Part shown: piece after piece, positions 41,031 to 52,518 of the stretch
Position numbering within the stretch: the stretch's first letter is position 1
Layout: each line of letters begins with the position of its first letter
Assembly: GCA_027924585.1 (NCBI GenBank)
Contig: BSBM01000712.1
Coordinates: forward strand, 3,048,001 to 3,112,000
Reading direction: 5' to 3'
Source: Larix kaempferi
Taxonomy: Eukaryota; Streptophyta; Pinopsida; Pinales; Pinaceae
DNA: 64,000 nt
Notes under the pieces: generated by a model
What the model was told of the DNA's origin: nothing
The model's database searches: none
Seen by the model: only the letters and a program-made list of their open reading frames with translations
Program-made: the position numbers and the translations under genes

Positions 41031-41580
41031 ATAGTGAATTTCATATAGTACTAACTCCACATAAGTGAATCATGGTGAGTTAGAATGGATGATTCCACAT
41101 CGACCTACATGGAATAACTGGTCGATCGCAATGAATAGTGATCCAAGGGATCCAAGATCACTCAAAATATAAAAGTATTCAATGTTGATGAAAGTGGAAC
41201 CATTGTGAAGGGCTTGACAAGAGATTTTTGACGACATTTTGTTTCCTCAAATAGACTATGGACTACCGAGATATTAAGTTCTAAATTCTTAGCAAAACGT
41301 AGAAAAAATGGAAAAAAGGGTGCCATGTTGGTCGAATGGAAGGGTGACACATGACCTATATGGCACTAATGTGGCATCCCACACATGGCACCATGTGACA
41401 TGTTGCAAGTCATTTGTTTCAAGTGACTTGGTAGGGGCTGAGTTGGAATGCCAGTGGTAGTGACATGGCCCGCTCATATTATGACACATGTCATATTTGA
41501 AGGCACACTCGCAAGATACATTGACTAAGAGTCTACCATGTGGTATTATGGATGCCCACTTCATAGTTCTGTTTACCAAA
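41031..41580. other. Sequence without supported genes
   Basis: About 550 bp after the gag remnant. No domain seen; moderately TGG/ATGG-rich between 41320 and 41480. Confidence 0.3.
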
Positions 41581-41596
41581 AGGTTTGGAGGCCAGA

Positions 41597-41642
41597 GGGA
41601 TCGAACCCTCTACCTAGTGCATACAATCCCAACAACTTACCA
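41597..41642 (-). ncRNA. tRNA-derived SINE head (A and B box), possible
   Basis: On the - strand, TGGTAAGTTGTTGG (41642-41629) fits a pol III A box. GGTTCGATCCC (41607-41597) is an exact B box about 22 bp on. The surrounding GTAGAGGGTTCGATCCCTCT pairs as a T-arm-like hairpin. No full tRNA cloverleaf is present, so this looks like a SINE or tRNA pseudogene. Confidence 0.5.
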
Positions 41643-41723
41643 TTGCATCCACACATGTTTCTTGGTATGGATATAGTATAAAATTTATTTGAGTTTGAAT
41701 TCTGTTTCAATTGATAGTAAAAA

Positions 41724-41746
41724 GGGTCGGGGCTAAGCCCCAACCC
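41724..41746. repeat. GC-rich hairpin
   Basis: GGGTCGGGGCT followed by AAGCCCCAACCC, a near-perfect stem with one mismatch in very AT-rich surroundings, just right of the SINE-like head. Confidence 0.55.
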
Positions 41747-41749
41747 CAT

Positions 41750-44445
41750 ATAATATGTATTTATTGGTATATATGTCTGGGGTCATATACTATAGCTATA
41801 CCACAAATATTTCACATACCATATGCCACCACAACCAAGGGATAAACCATATCATAACCAACACGTTATATATGGAAACATTTGGAGTTGATTATATATT
41901 ATATATGGTTAATTAAATATTTTTTTGGTTATTTATTATATGGTGTATGCCATTTAAAACAAAATCCATGATCAGATGTTTGGAATGTACCACACGTGGA
42001 ACAAGTCATGGATATGTTTGAGTTGGCTTCTTGTAATAAACCTATGATATATTTAAGGACTTGGAGTATATGTCAACATGTGTAATATATTGTTGAAGTG
42101 GCACATGGAATATTTTAAATGTCAAAAATTTTATATATGGCATATGGTTGGAATGTTAAATGACCATGCCATATATATATTTATGGGTATAACACAAACT
42201 TTGGTTAATGGTTTTAGATGTATCCCACATTAGAGTTTGGTTTCCATGGAAAGTGGGGTATGGTTTTGAATTGCTAAAGTTAAGAGTGGTTGGATACCAC
42301 CCAAGTGCTTCCACTACCGAGCCACAATGCAAGTATTTTCTTTGGGCAAGGCACAAGTAATTGGGAGCAATTCACAATGTAAGCCATTGAGACACAAGGC
42401 CAAAGTCATGGATCTTAATTGAAAAGAAATTTGGAGGCCTATGATCAACAAGGTTGAAGTGCTTGACCTGGAAAATGGGTCGAAGACTTTGTTAAAGAAG
42501 TTTTAATTATGCCTTTTTTAAAATGATTCCATTATGGGTTTTTCATTATAGTTTTCTTTTATAAACTATTGAATCCAATTGTTGTGAATTTACGTTGCCT
42601 TGTAAAAGGTTCTTTTAGCCACTCTTAAGTCATGACGAGACTGAGAGGAATTGTCGTTTATTCCTAAACCTTACCAACAATATTGTAATGGTGCATATTA
42701 TGTTCTGGTGGTTTTGAGACCATAGATTATACAAATTGTGCAGAGTCTATTATGAATTAAATATTGATGTTTCCATGTTGTACTGGGCTTGTAGCCAATT
42801 CTTGTGAGAGGCATTATTTTTCCTAAAGCCTGTATTTGGAAACTTTGTAAAATTGTATGAGTTTCATAAGCTCTTTGGAACATGATGAGGCAAGTGTGAG
42901 CCGATTGTGGCTTCAGAGATAGTTGTTTTGTAGTATAAGTAGCTACATGTTTGCATATTGATGCAAGTGTTGGCCTTCGACATTCTTGGTTCAAAGAACA
43001 AAAGTGAAGGATATTCAAGAGAGTGTGTCTTTTAAAGACACTTGTTATTCAGCCCATACATTGAGCAATTGACTTCTTGTAGGTGAAATCCATGTATGAT
43101 GTAATCAAATTTCATGCATTTATTAATCATACTAATGGATTGGTTTGCTTTCAAAGCTGACCTAGAGATGTAGCCAGTATAGTGTAGTGAACTCCGTTAT
43201 CGGATGGGTGTTCAGTTATGTGCTTGAATTTCTATGCATTGTCGTATGGCTTATTTTGTTTAAATATGCACAATAATAATTGCTCATGTTCACATACACT
43301 AAATCTATAGTAAAATATCCTTTGTCAAATATTTTTGTTTGATAAAATTCTTGCAGAAATCCCAGATCAAATAGGGTCATACATTAACATAAGGAATTCA
43401 AGTTACGAAAAATCCCCCAATGGAAAAGCTCTTGACTTGAAAAATGTAGCAAGGACCTCTTCGACTTGTAGGATGCTATGGGGACCTACAAACCATATCT
43501 CCTTCAAGTGAATCACCCAAAAACTCCACATTTTTTACCTTGAACCAAATTATATTCAACTCTTATTCATCAATATGCTTCTGAAGTTCTAACAAGAAGT
43601 GCCCCTATAAACCAAAATTCACCCTTCCACATTTTAGACCATCAATAAACCGATATATCACCTATGTAGAACCATATTGAATAATCCCATGATGTTTTAG
43701 AAATATTTTGCATTTCATAAGATTTAGTCAAAGAGGAAAGAAAATAATTCTTCCACTTTCTTCTTGGATAACCATTTGGCCTTCAATGCTAGTTACCTTC
43801 TTAATCCCACATACCAAAGTTATCATTGACCCCATCTCGTCATATTAATCATCTTCTAATAGAATCATATCCTCTAGTAATTTTGTATATGCATTTAGTA
43901 TCAACTCTTCTATGGAAGGTAAACCTAAATTACCTAAGAGTTACTTGAATATAAGATAGGATGACAAGGAAAATAAGGGATGATAGCCAAGTTTGTGAGT
44001 AATTGTGATTTACTTATAACAACTTAATATTTCATATTGGTTGTGATATTTATATTTTATATCTTTTTACATCGTCCATCCTTGGATGTCTTCAAAAATG
44101 TGATAACATACAATAGAATAATTGATTAACATTGGGTTAAGTATAGGTTGTGATTCTATGTTGGTGTGTCAAAAATTAATTCTAGAATTTTTAAGTATCT
44201 ATGTTATTTTACTTCTCTCATTTTATAATTAATGGAACAAAAAAACCCTTTATATTAAATCTATCATTTGTGATGGGGTATAAAACTTGCAAGAAACAAA
44301 GTATGGAGTGGAGCGAACATAATATTTGTTGAGAGATGGCATGAGATTTGGTTTTGAAAAAATGTGTATGATTCTGGACTCAATTCTTTCTATGCTACAC
44401 TTTTCAATTTACATTCATGTATATTATCTATTTTATTTTTCATTA
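41750..44445. other. AT-rich sequence without supported genes
   Basis: About 2.7 kb. It holds a palindrome GTGTCTTTTAAAGACAC (43025-43041) and a - strand TGGCTCGGTAGTGG A-box-like word near 42312-42325 without a clear B box. ORFs are short and unmatched. Probably decayed transposon sequence. Confidence 0.3.
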
Positions 44446-45136
44446 TTCCCACCATTGTAGATACACTCATTACACTTTATTTTTATGTTTGTACATGGAA
44501 GTTGAAGATGAGGAACACAATCGAGGAAATCAACAAAAAATTCGACCAAATAACCAAATCCATGCAAGTAGCTTGAGCATTGACAATAGTTCCAGTGAAG
44601 AATGTTGATCAATATAATTGCACATTAATGTAAGTTGTTGTATATTTTGAAATAATTGTCCATGAAAATCAAACATTTGTATAACGTAGTAGACATAGTG
44701 TCCTAATTCAAATACAGTGGGTTACCGATAAGTGTAACAATTACATATTAATTTTTTTTTTATTATTATGGACCTTTATCTTGTCCCAATTTGTATGACA
44801 AAGGCCCTCTTATTCGTAAACAATAAAATAAAGTTTATCATTCTATTGCATTGTTCAATGTTATTGTGAAATGTTACATTGTTGATTAAATATATGGATG
44901 ATTACATATAACAATAGATCCGTGCAAACAAACAATATAACAAATTAATCCAAGCGCAATAACTAAAATTCAAATTATATATGAATACTATTATAACAAA
45001 TATTTCAATTTTTTATGAATAATGGAATTAAAATGGAAAAAAGAAAATATAGATATTTAATTGCATTTTCATCGATCACTGTTCACTAAGAGAAAATGAC
45101 TACCAATGCTTTTGATCATTTTAATGACAAAGGTGA
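44446..45136 (+). repeat. Copy 2 of the ~700-bp dispersed repeat
   Basis: Homologous to 39972-40676, including a short open stretch MRNTIEEINKKFDQITKSMQ that looks like a gypsy Gag N-terminus. Homology stops at about 45140 where CACTA-type sequence begins. Confidence 0.75.
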
Positions 45137-45139
45137 TTT

Positions 45140-45715
45140 TACAACAAAAGCACACCGGTGGAAAAAATTGTTTGTTACATGCACCGATGCATGTTTATTA
45201 TTATGCATCAATGCTTTCTATATAAATCGTATCGGTGCTCTAATATATTGTAACCACACCACTAATTGTAAAAAATAAACGAATGTCAACGTCCTAGTCA
45301 ACTTCACCTGTGCATTTTCCTTCCTTTATAGCACTAGTGCATTATAATAGTTCATAAGCACCAATGCAATATTTCTGAGAAAGAAGCGGTGAATATCATG
45401 TAAAAAGCACCACTATCATTAAAATTTAGGTACGCATGGTGCTAGTTTTCACTTAAATGAACTAGTTTATTTTTTATTCGCTAGCAATGGTGTGCACATA
45501 TCAATAAAGTGCACCAATGAAAAAAACTTTGCTAAATCCTCTAGATGGCAAGTTTTATTTGGTTCTAATTATTTTCCAGAAAAACCTTCTCCAAACCATC
45601 TAGTACCATTGGTGGAGTGTGGTTGTAGTGGAGATCTTTTGGTTAATTTTGGCCAATCTTGTAACACTAAAAACCTTCTCTATAACCTCCACTACATGGT
45701 GTTTTCCTTGTAGTG
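45140..45715. mobile_element. CACTA (En/Spm-like) non-autonomous element, right terminus clear
   Basis: The right end reads GTTTTCCTTGTAGTG (45701-45715), i.e. CACTACAAGGAAAAC inward, the hallmark CACTA terminal inverted repeat. Internally, GCACCGATGC/GCATCGGTGC-type words recur (about 45166, 45181, 45204, 45229, 45356, 45508, 45609), like CACTA subterminal repeats. The left end (ACAACAAAAGCACACCGG, about 45139-45156) is only a partial match, and the 3-bp target duplication is not resolved. Confidence 0.6.
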
Positions 45716-45746
45716 ATACCATCTATGTAAAATTGAAGAAGAAAGA

Positions 45747-46009
45747 ATGACAACATTACATCGTCAAAAAGTTCAAAAACAACAAATACTTGGCATGATA
45801 GGAACACCAAGAAGAAGGAGTTTGAAATAGGAAATTTGGTACTTATGTTCTATAACAAGCTGAAAGGAAAACCAAAGAAATGGGAAACAATATGGATGGA
45901 TCCTTTTGTAGTCAAAGAAATCAAATAAAATGGTGCGGTCCTACAAAGAACGCTACAAGGAAAAGTGCTCAAGAAAACAATCAATGGTTCTCGACTAAAA
46001 ATGTATTAA
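45747..46009 (+). pseudogene. Ty3/gypsy integrase C-terminus
   Basis: In one frame: TNTWHDRNTKKKEFEIGNLV, LMFYNKLKGKPKKWETIW, DPFVVKEIK, a single TAA, NGAVLQRTLQGKV, then INGSRLKMY and a stop at 46007-46009. This is the GPF/chromatin-binding tail typical of plant gypsy integrases. The CACTA end lies just 32 bp upstream, so the DNA transposon probably interrupted this pol. Confidence 0.78.
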
Positions 46010-46164
46010 GAATAAAAATATATAGAAAAAAATAAAAAACATAGAATAGTAGGAAATAGTAGAATAATCCATAAATTAATTAAAAATGGTTATTGCACCG
46101 AGAGGCGCTCTACAGCCCAGTATGAGAGAGATCTTGTAACATGTGTGTGTTTTTCGAGTTTGTC

Positions 46165-46558
46165 GAGTGTTTGTCGAGTAACAAAATAATACAAAGTAAA
46201 CAAAAAATAATAATACAAAGTAAAAAGTAATAAATATTATGTCGGCTATAAACAAAAAAGAATAATACAAAATAAAAAGTAAATATGAGACTTAAACTAG
46301 AGACTTTAGAGCTTAGGATTAGGTGGTAAATATTATGCCAGCCATAAAGAAAAAAGAATAATACAAAGTAAAAAGTAAATATGAGACTTTAGAGTGTTTG
46401 TCTAGTAACAAAATAATACAAAGTAAACAAAAAATAATAATACAAAGTAAAAAGTAATAAATATTATGTCGGCCATAAACAAAAAAGAGTAATACAAAGT
46501 AAAAAGTAAATATGAGATTTAAACTAGAGACTTTAGAGCTTAGGATTTGGTGGCTGAG
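46165..46558. repeat. Tandem repeat, 227-bp period, about 1.7 copies
   Basis: GAGTGTTTGTC(G/T)AGTAAC starts at 46165 and 46392. Each copy contains AATACAAAGTAAAAAGTAA blocks and GAGACTTTAGAGCTTAGGAT. AT-rich, without coding potential. Confidence 0.8.
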
Positions 46559-46615
46559 GTATTGCACTCAAGGATCTATTCAAGGAGAGGTTTGCACCTA
46601 GGGAGATTTGATCCC
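46545..46615 (+). ncRNA. Second tRNA-like (SINE-type) head, weak
   Basis: GGTGGCTGAGGTATTGC resembles an A box, and GATTTGATCCC about 45 bp later is a one/two-mismatch B box, flanked by GGGA...TCCC complementarity. Weaker than the candidate at 41.6 kb. Confidence 0.3.
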
Positions 46616-46619
46616 TCTT

Positions 46620-48330
46620 GGCGCTTGATAGAGCCTAGGATTTGGATCTACGCTGGTGGAATAGCCAATCAAATAAAAATAGTTGGAAGGATTAGTTCGA
46701 TAAATAAGTCAAGTAGAGAACTAGTTGAACATGTTAGTTTAAACAATTGAATAAAATGTAGTCGACAATGACAATTGAACTAAATAGTAAAATCAGTAGT
46801 CAGAATTTGCATTACATGTGACATTTAATGGAGTAAGAGGAATTAGCATCTGCACGAGCACCCAAATGGTTCTTTGCACTAGAATTTTCTATAAATATCC
46901 ATCGTATCTAGTTGGAAAAGTTACCAATCCTGTAAATATTGGAAGAGGGGACATGTGTAGAATTGAATAAAACCCTAGTAAACCATGGTGCCAAATATGA
47001 TGGGAATTATATCACATGGAAAAGTCGATCCAAGAAAAAAGAAAAAGCACGACAAGGAACCATAAAAGGAGCTAGAAGCTCACATGGCGAGGATTCTTCA
47101 AGCTAGACTGGATGAGACTAATTGGGACAAAAATGGCAATGCTTGGAAAGTGGACCATGATGAATAGAAAATGGAGAGTTGATTTGATGACTTGTGGAAA
47201 GAAAGAATTAAATAATACATAGGAGCTCTGTTGATTGGAAATTTTAAATGATGGAAAGGAGAAGCAATGAATTTTATTATGATTTGGTATCATGATGGAA
47301 ATATTTGGTTCGATGAACTTGTCCCTATCACGGCCTCACTCATACATCATATTACAAGGATACAAAATATGGAGTCCCAGTTCCCAAGATCGTCAATGCC
47401 ATGCACTAGATAAGAAATTTTATAGGGGGGACTACATTAAAGAATTCACAAGGGTTTATAATTAGTTAGGTTAAAGAAGAACACCTCATGTGGGCATGCA
47501 TTGTTGTATCTATGTTCTTCACCAGCTCTGACTGACCGTTAGATGTGACACTAAACATGTTAAAAGAAATAAACCAAATAGTAGAGGAAGGAAAGGTCTA
47601 CAAATGGGAGGAATACTTTGTTGATAATATGAAGTTGAACTATGAGGAATTCTAGAAGGAGAGCGAAGCAATCAGGTACCCCTCATTATTTATATGGATA
47701 ACTATGAAAAAAATTACACCGGTCAGAGAATAAACCTTCACACTAAAAACCACTCCATTAATGTAAACTAAACAAAATTTTGGACTAAGATGGGAGATTT
47801 GATCAGATTAATTACCATCCCAAATGATGTTTGAAGCATGTGTGAAAATGTTGAAGTTAGCCTACAATAGATGCAAAGTGTAACTTAAAATTAGAAGAAA
47901 CCTACCCCCAATGTTTTATGTACAATTAGGGATCAACTTCATAAAAATATCGTATATGCAAATGGAAAAGGAGGAGAATCGATTGAATTAGAATACTACG
48001 CAATAGTAGAAGAAGTTATTGAGTAAATATTGAAGCAATCAAATACTAGATACCCAGTCCCACCATCAACAAAGATGAAGTTAACACATGTTATGACCCC
48101 CATGAAAGAAGGTGAGGTGGAAGAAGAAATGGAGTAGAAACATATAAAATACCATTTGTGGAATATACTAGGATGTCAAGCTTGTTTCCACTAGAAAGCA
48201 AGGAATAACATAACAAGTAGAACACGATTCAACCGACACCATGACAGATGAAGAACTTCAAAAGATAGTAGAAGATTCAGATGAGTTCGACTTTAAAGAA
48301 CATGAATAAAGAAGAAATTGAATGAATAAG
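46620..48330. other. Decayed sequence without recognised domains
   Basis: About 1.7 kb on the + strand with Lys/Glu-rich broken frames (for example around 47880-48300) that look like worn retroelement coding sequence, perhaps gag, but no motif is diagnostic. Confidence 0.3.
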
Positions 48331-48947
48331 TTATCAAGATGGATATCGGTGGCCACCCACCTATTCCACTGGCTCAAAACAGTTTCCTATTTCGGCAATT
48401 TTCTATCAATTTTTCTACGGTTTCTCGGGTCCTAAATTTTTGAGGCCGTTTTGAGGCCCTAAGCGACCGTTTTTGGCAATTTGAGGGGCCAAATGGTTGC
48501 GATTGACATGCAATTGGCCCTAGTCGAATGTTGTAAATATTGGATATACCTTCCAATGGGATACTGCGCGCCCCAAACAGAGATCGTATGCAAAATTTAT
48601 GACCCCTGGAAGTTGGATGTTCAACTAACCACCTTGGGGTAGCAAAATTTATGATGGTTCATCTTCTAGGGTTAGGTTTTTGGATGTTTTGGATTATTTC
48701 CCTCATGCTTATGATAAACAGGTCCTTTCCACCACTTTTTTTATTCATCTTGGCACGAATGAGCATAGTGGCCACATCTCTTATCAGAGATAGTTACTAC
48801 CATTCTAGCTATTTTATTTTATAGTCTGTTCTATTTCCACTATTTAATAGAATATGTGTTTAGTGTATCACTATATTTCTTGCCATATATCTGTGTATAT
48901 GGTTCTATACCTTCTCTTTCATTTCATTCCCACAGAAATCCGGATCA
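48331..48947 (+). mobile_element. LTR 1 of gag-protease element E, 617 bp
   Basis: It matches 50954-51570 over its full 617 bp (GATGGATATCGGTGGCCACC, CCTTGGGGTAGCAAAATTTA, TGCCATATATCTGTGTATAT). A primer-binding site follows one base later. Confidence 0.88.
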
Positions 48948-48948
48948 A

Positions 48949-48960
48949 TGGTATCAGAGC
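48949..48960 (+). other. Primer-binding site, element E unit 1
   Basis: TGGTATCAGAGC, exact. Confidence 0.9.
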
Positions 48961-49078
48961 AATCTGATCTTTGATTGTTTCTCGGTGCATGTCCCCGACG
49001 AGGTCAGGATATAGAGAGTTGGGTCTCGAACTAGTTTCACTTAGGGAATATCACTCTCGCCACCCCAAATGGCCTCCC

Positions 49079-49900
49079 ATGGAGGACTAAAAGAGAGACG
49101 ACGGAGAAAGATATCCTATCAAGTTTTTGCTTGAGCAAGCCCTCACGCGATAGAGGAACGAGATGATTGTTAATTTCTCCCAGATCCTTCGATGCATGTC
49201 GACGACGGCAGATACACTTTCAACAAGAAGTCATTTAAGAGATGTGACTCCCTTTAAGGTAAAATTTAACTTTGATATCCCTTTATTGAAGGCCAGATCG
49301 ATGCTTATGCCCTAGATAAATGGTTGAATCTACTAGAAGGGTATTTCTTTGTCCACAATTTTTCTGACAGGGAAAAGATCACCTTTGCGCTCCTCAAGGC
49401 TGCCCCCCATGTCAAAAATTGGTGGGAAACGTTTTGTGAGAAAAACGAATTAGATGAGTTTGGATTGTTTGAGGCCAATCCCACTTGGGACTCTTTTATA
49501 GATGGCTTTAAGGAACAATATTACCCTGTGGGAAACTATGATGACCAATACACAAAATAGACCATTCTGCGTTAAGAGAGGGACCAAACGGTGTCAGAGT
49601 ACACCAACAACTTTCATACCTTGCGCACAAAGATGGGTATCAAGGACTCCGAACGACACCTAGTACTAAAATATCGCAGTGTCCTACACTGGTACATATG
49701 AATAGAGATGGATTTCCTGGACATCACTTCACTCAGATGTACCTATCGATATGCTGTCAAAATCGAGCAGAAATTTCAGCAAAAGAACAAGCGCAACTTC
49801 AGACCTGCACAGAAGGAGGGAAAGGTAAACTTTGGCTCACAAAACACGGGATAGGGAAAGGACACCTAGTCTCAATCACAAGTGCAGAAGGGGAGTGAAA
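49079..49900 (+). pseudogene. Element E unit 1 Gag
   Basis: ATG 49079 is followed by a stop after two codons. The intact stretch (from about 49324) reads NLLEGYFFVHNFSDREKITF, LLKAAPHVKNWWETFCE, PTWDSFIDGFKEQYYPVGNY, a stop, then VSEYTNNFHTLRTKMGI. This is Ty3/gypsy retrotransposon Gag. Multiple stops. Confidence 0.85.
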
Positions 49901-50800
49901 ATACAAAGAAGGACACCAAGAAGTGGTATGAGTTCCACAAAATCCCCTGGCACAACAATGACGAATGTCGCTCAAAGCAGTCATTGGTGGCTGAGATCGA
50001 AGATTCAGAATTGGATCCCAGTTCCGATTCTGATTCAGAACCCAATGTCACAGTTGCAGACAAAGGGAAGTGGATCATTGATGCAGAACCTAGTGTCATT
50101 GTTGCTACGACATAGATTCAACCAGAGGAACCTAAAGAGTTGGAGGCATTGGAGTGCCTCCTCCACTCGCAGATGTGGGTAAAGGGAATTCCCCTACATA
50201 TTGTTGTGGACAATGGCAGCCAAAAGAACCTAATCTCGAAAGAAGTCATCAAGATATTGGAGCTACCAATAACACCACACTCGCAACCATACATCATTGG
50301 TTAGCTAAGCCAAGGACGAGGGATCCACGTCAGCCATCAATGTCGCCTACCATATGGCATCAATCCCTTCAAAGATGCACTATTGTGTGATGTTCTTTTA
50401 GGACAGCCATATATGTGGAAATGTCACGATGTATATGAATCACAACCTCGCAGTATCATTGTCAATTTGGAAGGAAAACTCTATCGTATACCAGAGATAG
50501 TTGCACCTACCCCAACCAAGCAGGGAAGGAGGATAATCTCCCACACTGGGAAATTTTCCCTCTTTGAAATTTCCATTGAAGGAAAACATCAGATCTCAGA
50601 GACATCCACAACCTATGCACATTATCCCTCTACTCAGCAGAAACAAGAAGAACACAAAGTCAGTGTAGCATCGCCTATTAAGGTACCTCTACAGTGCAAG
50701 GTCACGCATTCGAGGTGCTCCTCCAGAAATAAATCACCCACACCGGTGAAGTCCAAGGATAAAACGACAACCAAAACTATTGAACAGCTCTAGCGCATCC
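49901..50800 (+). pseudogene. Element E unit 1 zinc-knuckle region and aspartic protease
   Basis: KWYEFHKIPWHNNDECRSKQ is the short gypsy knuckle (first Cys changed to Trp/Tyr context), followed by a Ser/Asp-rich linker. The protease has LHIVVDNGSQKNLISKEV (active-site D-x-G-S) and, after a stop/frameshift, CDVLLGQPYMWKCHDVYESQ, then LEGKLYRIPE. The frame ends at about 50793. No RT, RNase H or integrase follows before the polypurine tract, about 150 bp on. Confidence 0.82.
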
Positions 50801-50938
50801 ATCAACAACAATTACAACCCTATGCAGATGTCAAAGTAAGGCGGCCTTTTCACTTCAGCAAATGCTGCACCAGGAGCTCAACTCATCACATAGTTCGACA
50901 TATGATAAGGCATTTGACGTAATGGAGACCATTGCTTC

Positions 50939-50953
50939 CTAAGGGGGGAGGAA
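50939..50953 (+). other. Polypurine tract, element E
   Basis: CTAAGGGGGGAGGAA immediately before the TGATCC start of LTR 2. Confidence 0.8.
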
Positions 50954-51570
50954 TGATCCAGATGGATATTGGTGACCACCCACCTATTCCACTGACTCAA
51001 AACAGTTTCCCATTTAGGCAATTTTCTAATAAATTTTCTATGATTTTTCGGGTCCTAAACTTTCAGGGCCATTTTGAGGCCCCAAACGACCTTTTTGGCG
51101 ATTTGAGGGGCCAAATGATTACCAATGGCATGCAACTGACCCCATTCGAAAGTTGTAAATCTGGGATAGACCTTTCCAATGGGCTACCGAGCGCCCCAAA
51201 CAAAGATCGTATGCAAAACTTATGACCCCAAGAAATTGACTGTTCCACTAACCACCTTGGGGCTACAAAATTTATGACGGTTCATCTTCTAGGGTTAGGT
51301 TTTTGGATATTTGGGATTCTTTCCCTCATGCTTATGATAAATAGGCCCTTTTTCCCTCTTTTTGTATTAAGCTTGGGACGAATGAGCATAGCGGCCTCAT
51401 CTCTACTCAGAGATAGCTACTACCATTCTAGTTGTTGTATTGTACAGTCTATTCTATTTCTGCTATTTAATAGAATATGTGTTTACTGTATCACTGTTTT
51501 TCTTGCCATATATCTGTGTATATGGTTCTATACCTTCTCTTTCATTTCATTCCCACATAAATTTGGATTA
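50954..51570 (+). mobile_element. LTR 2 of element E, 617 bp
   Basis: Starts TGATCCAGATGG, same length as LTR 1. It is followed by a second primer-binding site and a second gag, so it serves both as 3' LTR of unit 1 and 5' LTR of unit 2. Confidence 0.88.
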
Positions 51571-51571
51571 G

Positions 51572-51583
51572 TGGTATTAGAGC
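51572..51583 (+). other. Primer-binding site, element E unit 2
   Basis: TGGTATTAGAGC, one mismatch to the initiator-tRNA type site. Confidence 0.85.
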
Positions 51584-51701
51584 AATATGCTCTTTGATTG
51601 TTTCTTGATGCATGTCCTCGACGAGGTCAGGATATAGAGAGTTGGGTCTCAAACTAGTTTCACTTGGGGAACATCACTCTTGCCACCCCAAACGGCCTCC
51701 C

Positions 51702-52142
51702 ATGGCGGAAGAAAAGAGAGATGACAGAGTAGGAGATCCTATTAAGTTGTTGCTCGAGGAAGTACTCGTGCGACAGAGGAACGAGATGATGGATAATTTC
51801 GCCCAAGTCCTTCGACGCATGCCGAGGAAGTCAGATACACCTTCAACAAGCAGTCGTTTCAGAGAGGCGACTCCCTTTAAGGTACAAGTTAACTTTGATA
51901 CCCCTTTATTTGAAGGCCGGATCGATGTTGATGCCCTAAATAAATGGTTGAATCTACTAGAAGGGTATTTCTCTGTCCATAATTTTTTTGATAGGGAAAA
52001 GATCACCTTTGCGCTCCTCAAGGCTATCCCCCATGTAAAAAATTGGTGGGAAACTTATTGTGAGCAAAACACATCAGATGAGTCTGGATTTTTTGAGGCC
52101 AAACCCACTTGGGCCTCTTTTATTGTTGGAGTTGAGGAATAA
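51702..52142 (+). CDS. Element E unit 2 Gag, open frame truncated by a stop
   Basis: ATG 51702 opens MAEEKRDDRVGDPIKLLLEE; the same ATG context exists in unit 1. Then FDTPLFEGRIDVDALNKWL, NLLEGYFSVHNFFDREKITF, HVKNWWETYCEQN and PTWASFIVGVEE before TAA at 52140-52142 (unit 1 has GFKEQYYPVGNY here). It is the better preserved Gag of the two. Homology continues untranslated to about 52233, where copia element D begins. Confidence 0.8.
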   Translation: MAEEKRDDRVGDPIKLLLEEVLVRQRNEMMDNFAQVLRRMPRKSDTPSTSSRFREATPFKVQVNFDTPLFEGRIDVDALNKWLNLLEGYFSVHNFFDREKITFALLKAIPHVKNWWETYCEQNTSDESGFFEAKPTWASFIVGVEE

Positions 52143-52233
52143 TATTACCCAGTGGGAAACTGTGATGACCAGTACACAAAATGGACCATTCTAAGTCAAG
52201 ACAGGGACCAAAGGGTGTCAGAGTAAACCAACA

Positions 52234-52460
52234 GAGCATTTTCCAGATATCCCATGGCACTATTATATGCCATAGGAAAAACCTTGAAAGAGTATCTGCA
52301 AATCATCCAGGGCTCTATTATATTTCCTCCCAAGCAAAACCTCAGAAGAGCATTTTCCAGATATCCCAGGGCGCTATTATATGCCATAGGCAAAACCTCA
52401 AAAGAGTATCTGCAAATCTCTCAGGGCATTATTATATGCTTATCTGCACAACCTATCCAC
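52234..52460. repeat. Tandem repeat, 114-bp offset, in copia D 3' UTR
   Basis: AACCT(T/C)(G/A)AAAGAGTATCTGCAAATC occurs at about 52280 and 52394, with CATTTTCCAGATATCCCA(T/G)GG-type blocks at 52237 and 52350. Homologous to the 116-bp repeat of element C. Confidence 0.75.
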
Positions 52461-52518
52461 GACCACAGAGTATCAACCTAATAATCACCATACATCATCA
52501 TGATGTACATCATCGCAT

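Noticed and set aside
41597-41642. Functional tRNA gene
   Set aside because: Only the A and B boxes and a T-arm-like hairpin are present; acceptor and anticodon stems do not form.
42698-43018. 106-codon - strand ORF
   Set aside because: No domain, and it lies in AT-rich sequence that looks like decayed transposon; not distinguishable from chance.
39971-45000. CRISPR-like reading of the regular repeats (39-bp, 75-bp arrays)
   Set aside because: Units are contiguous or degenerate with no unique spacers, and the context is a plant genome full of retroelements.
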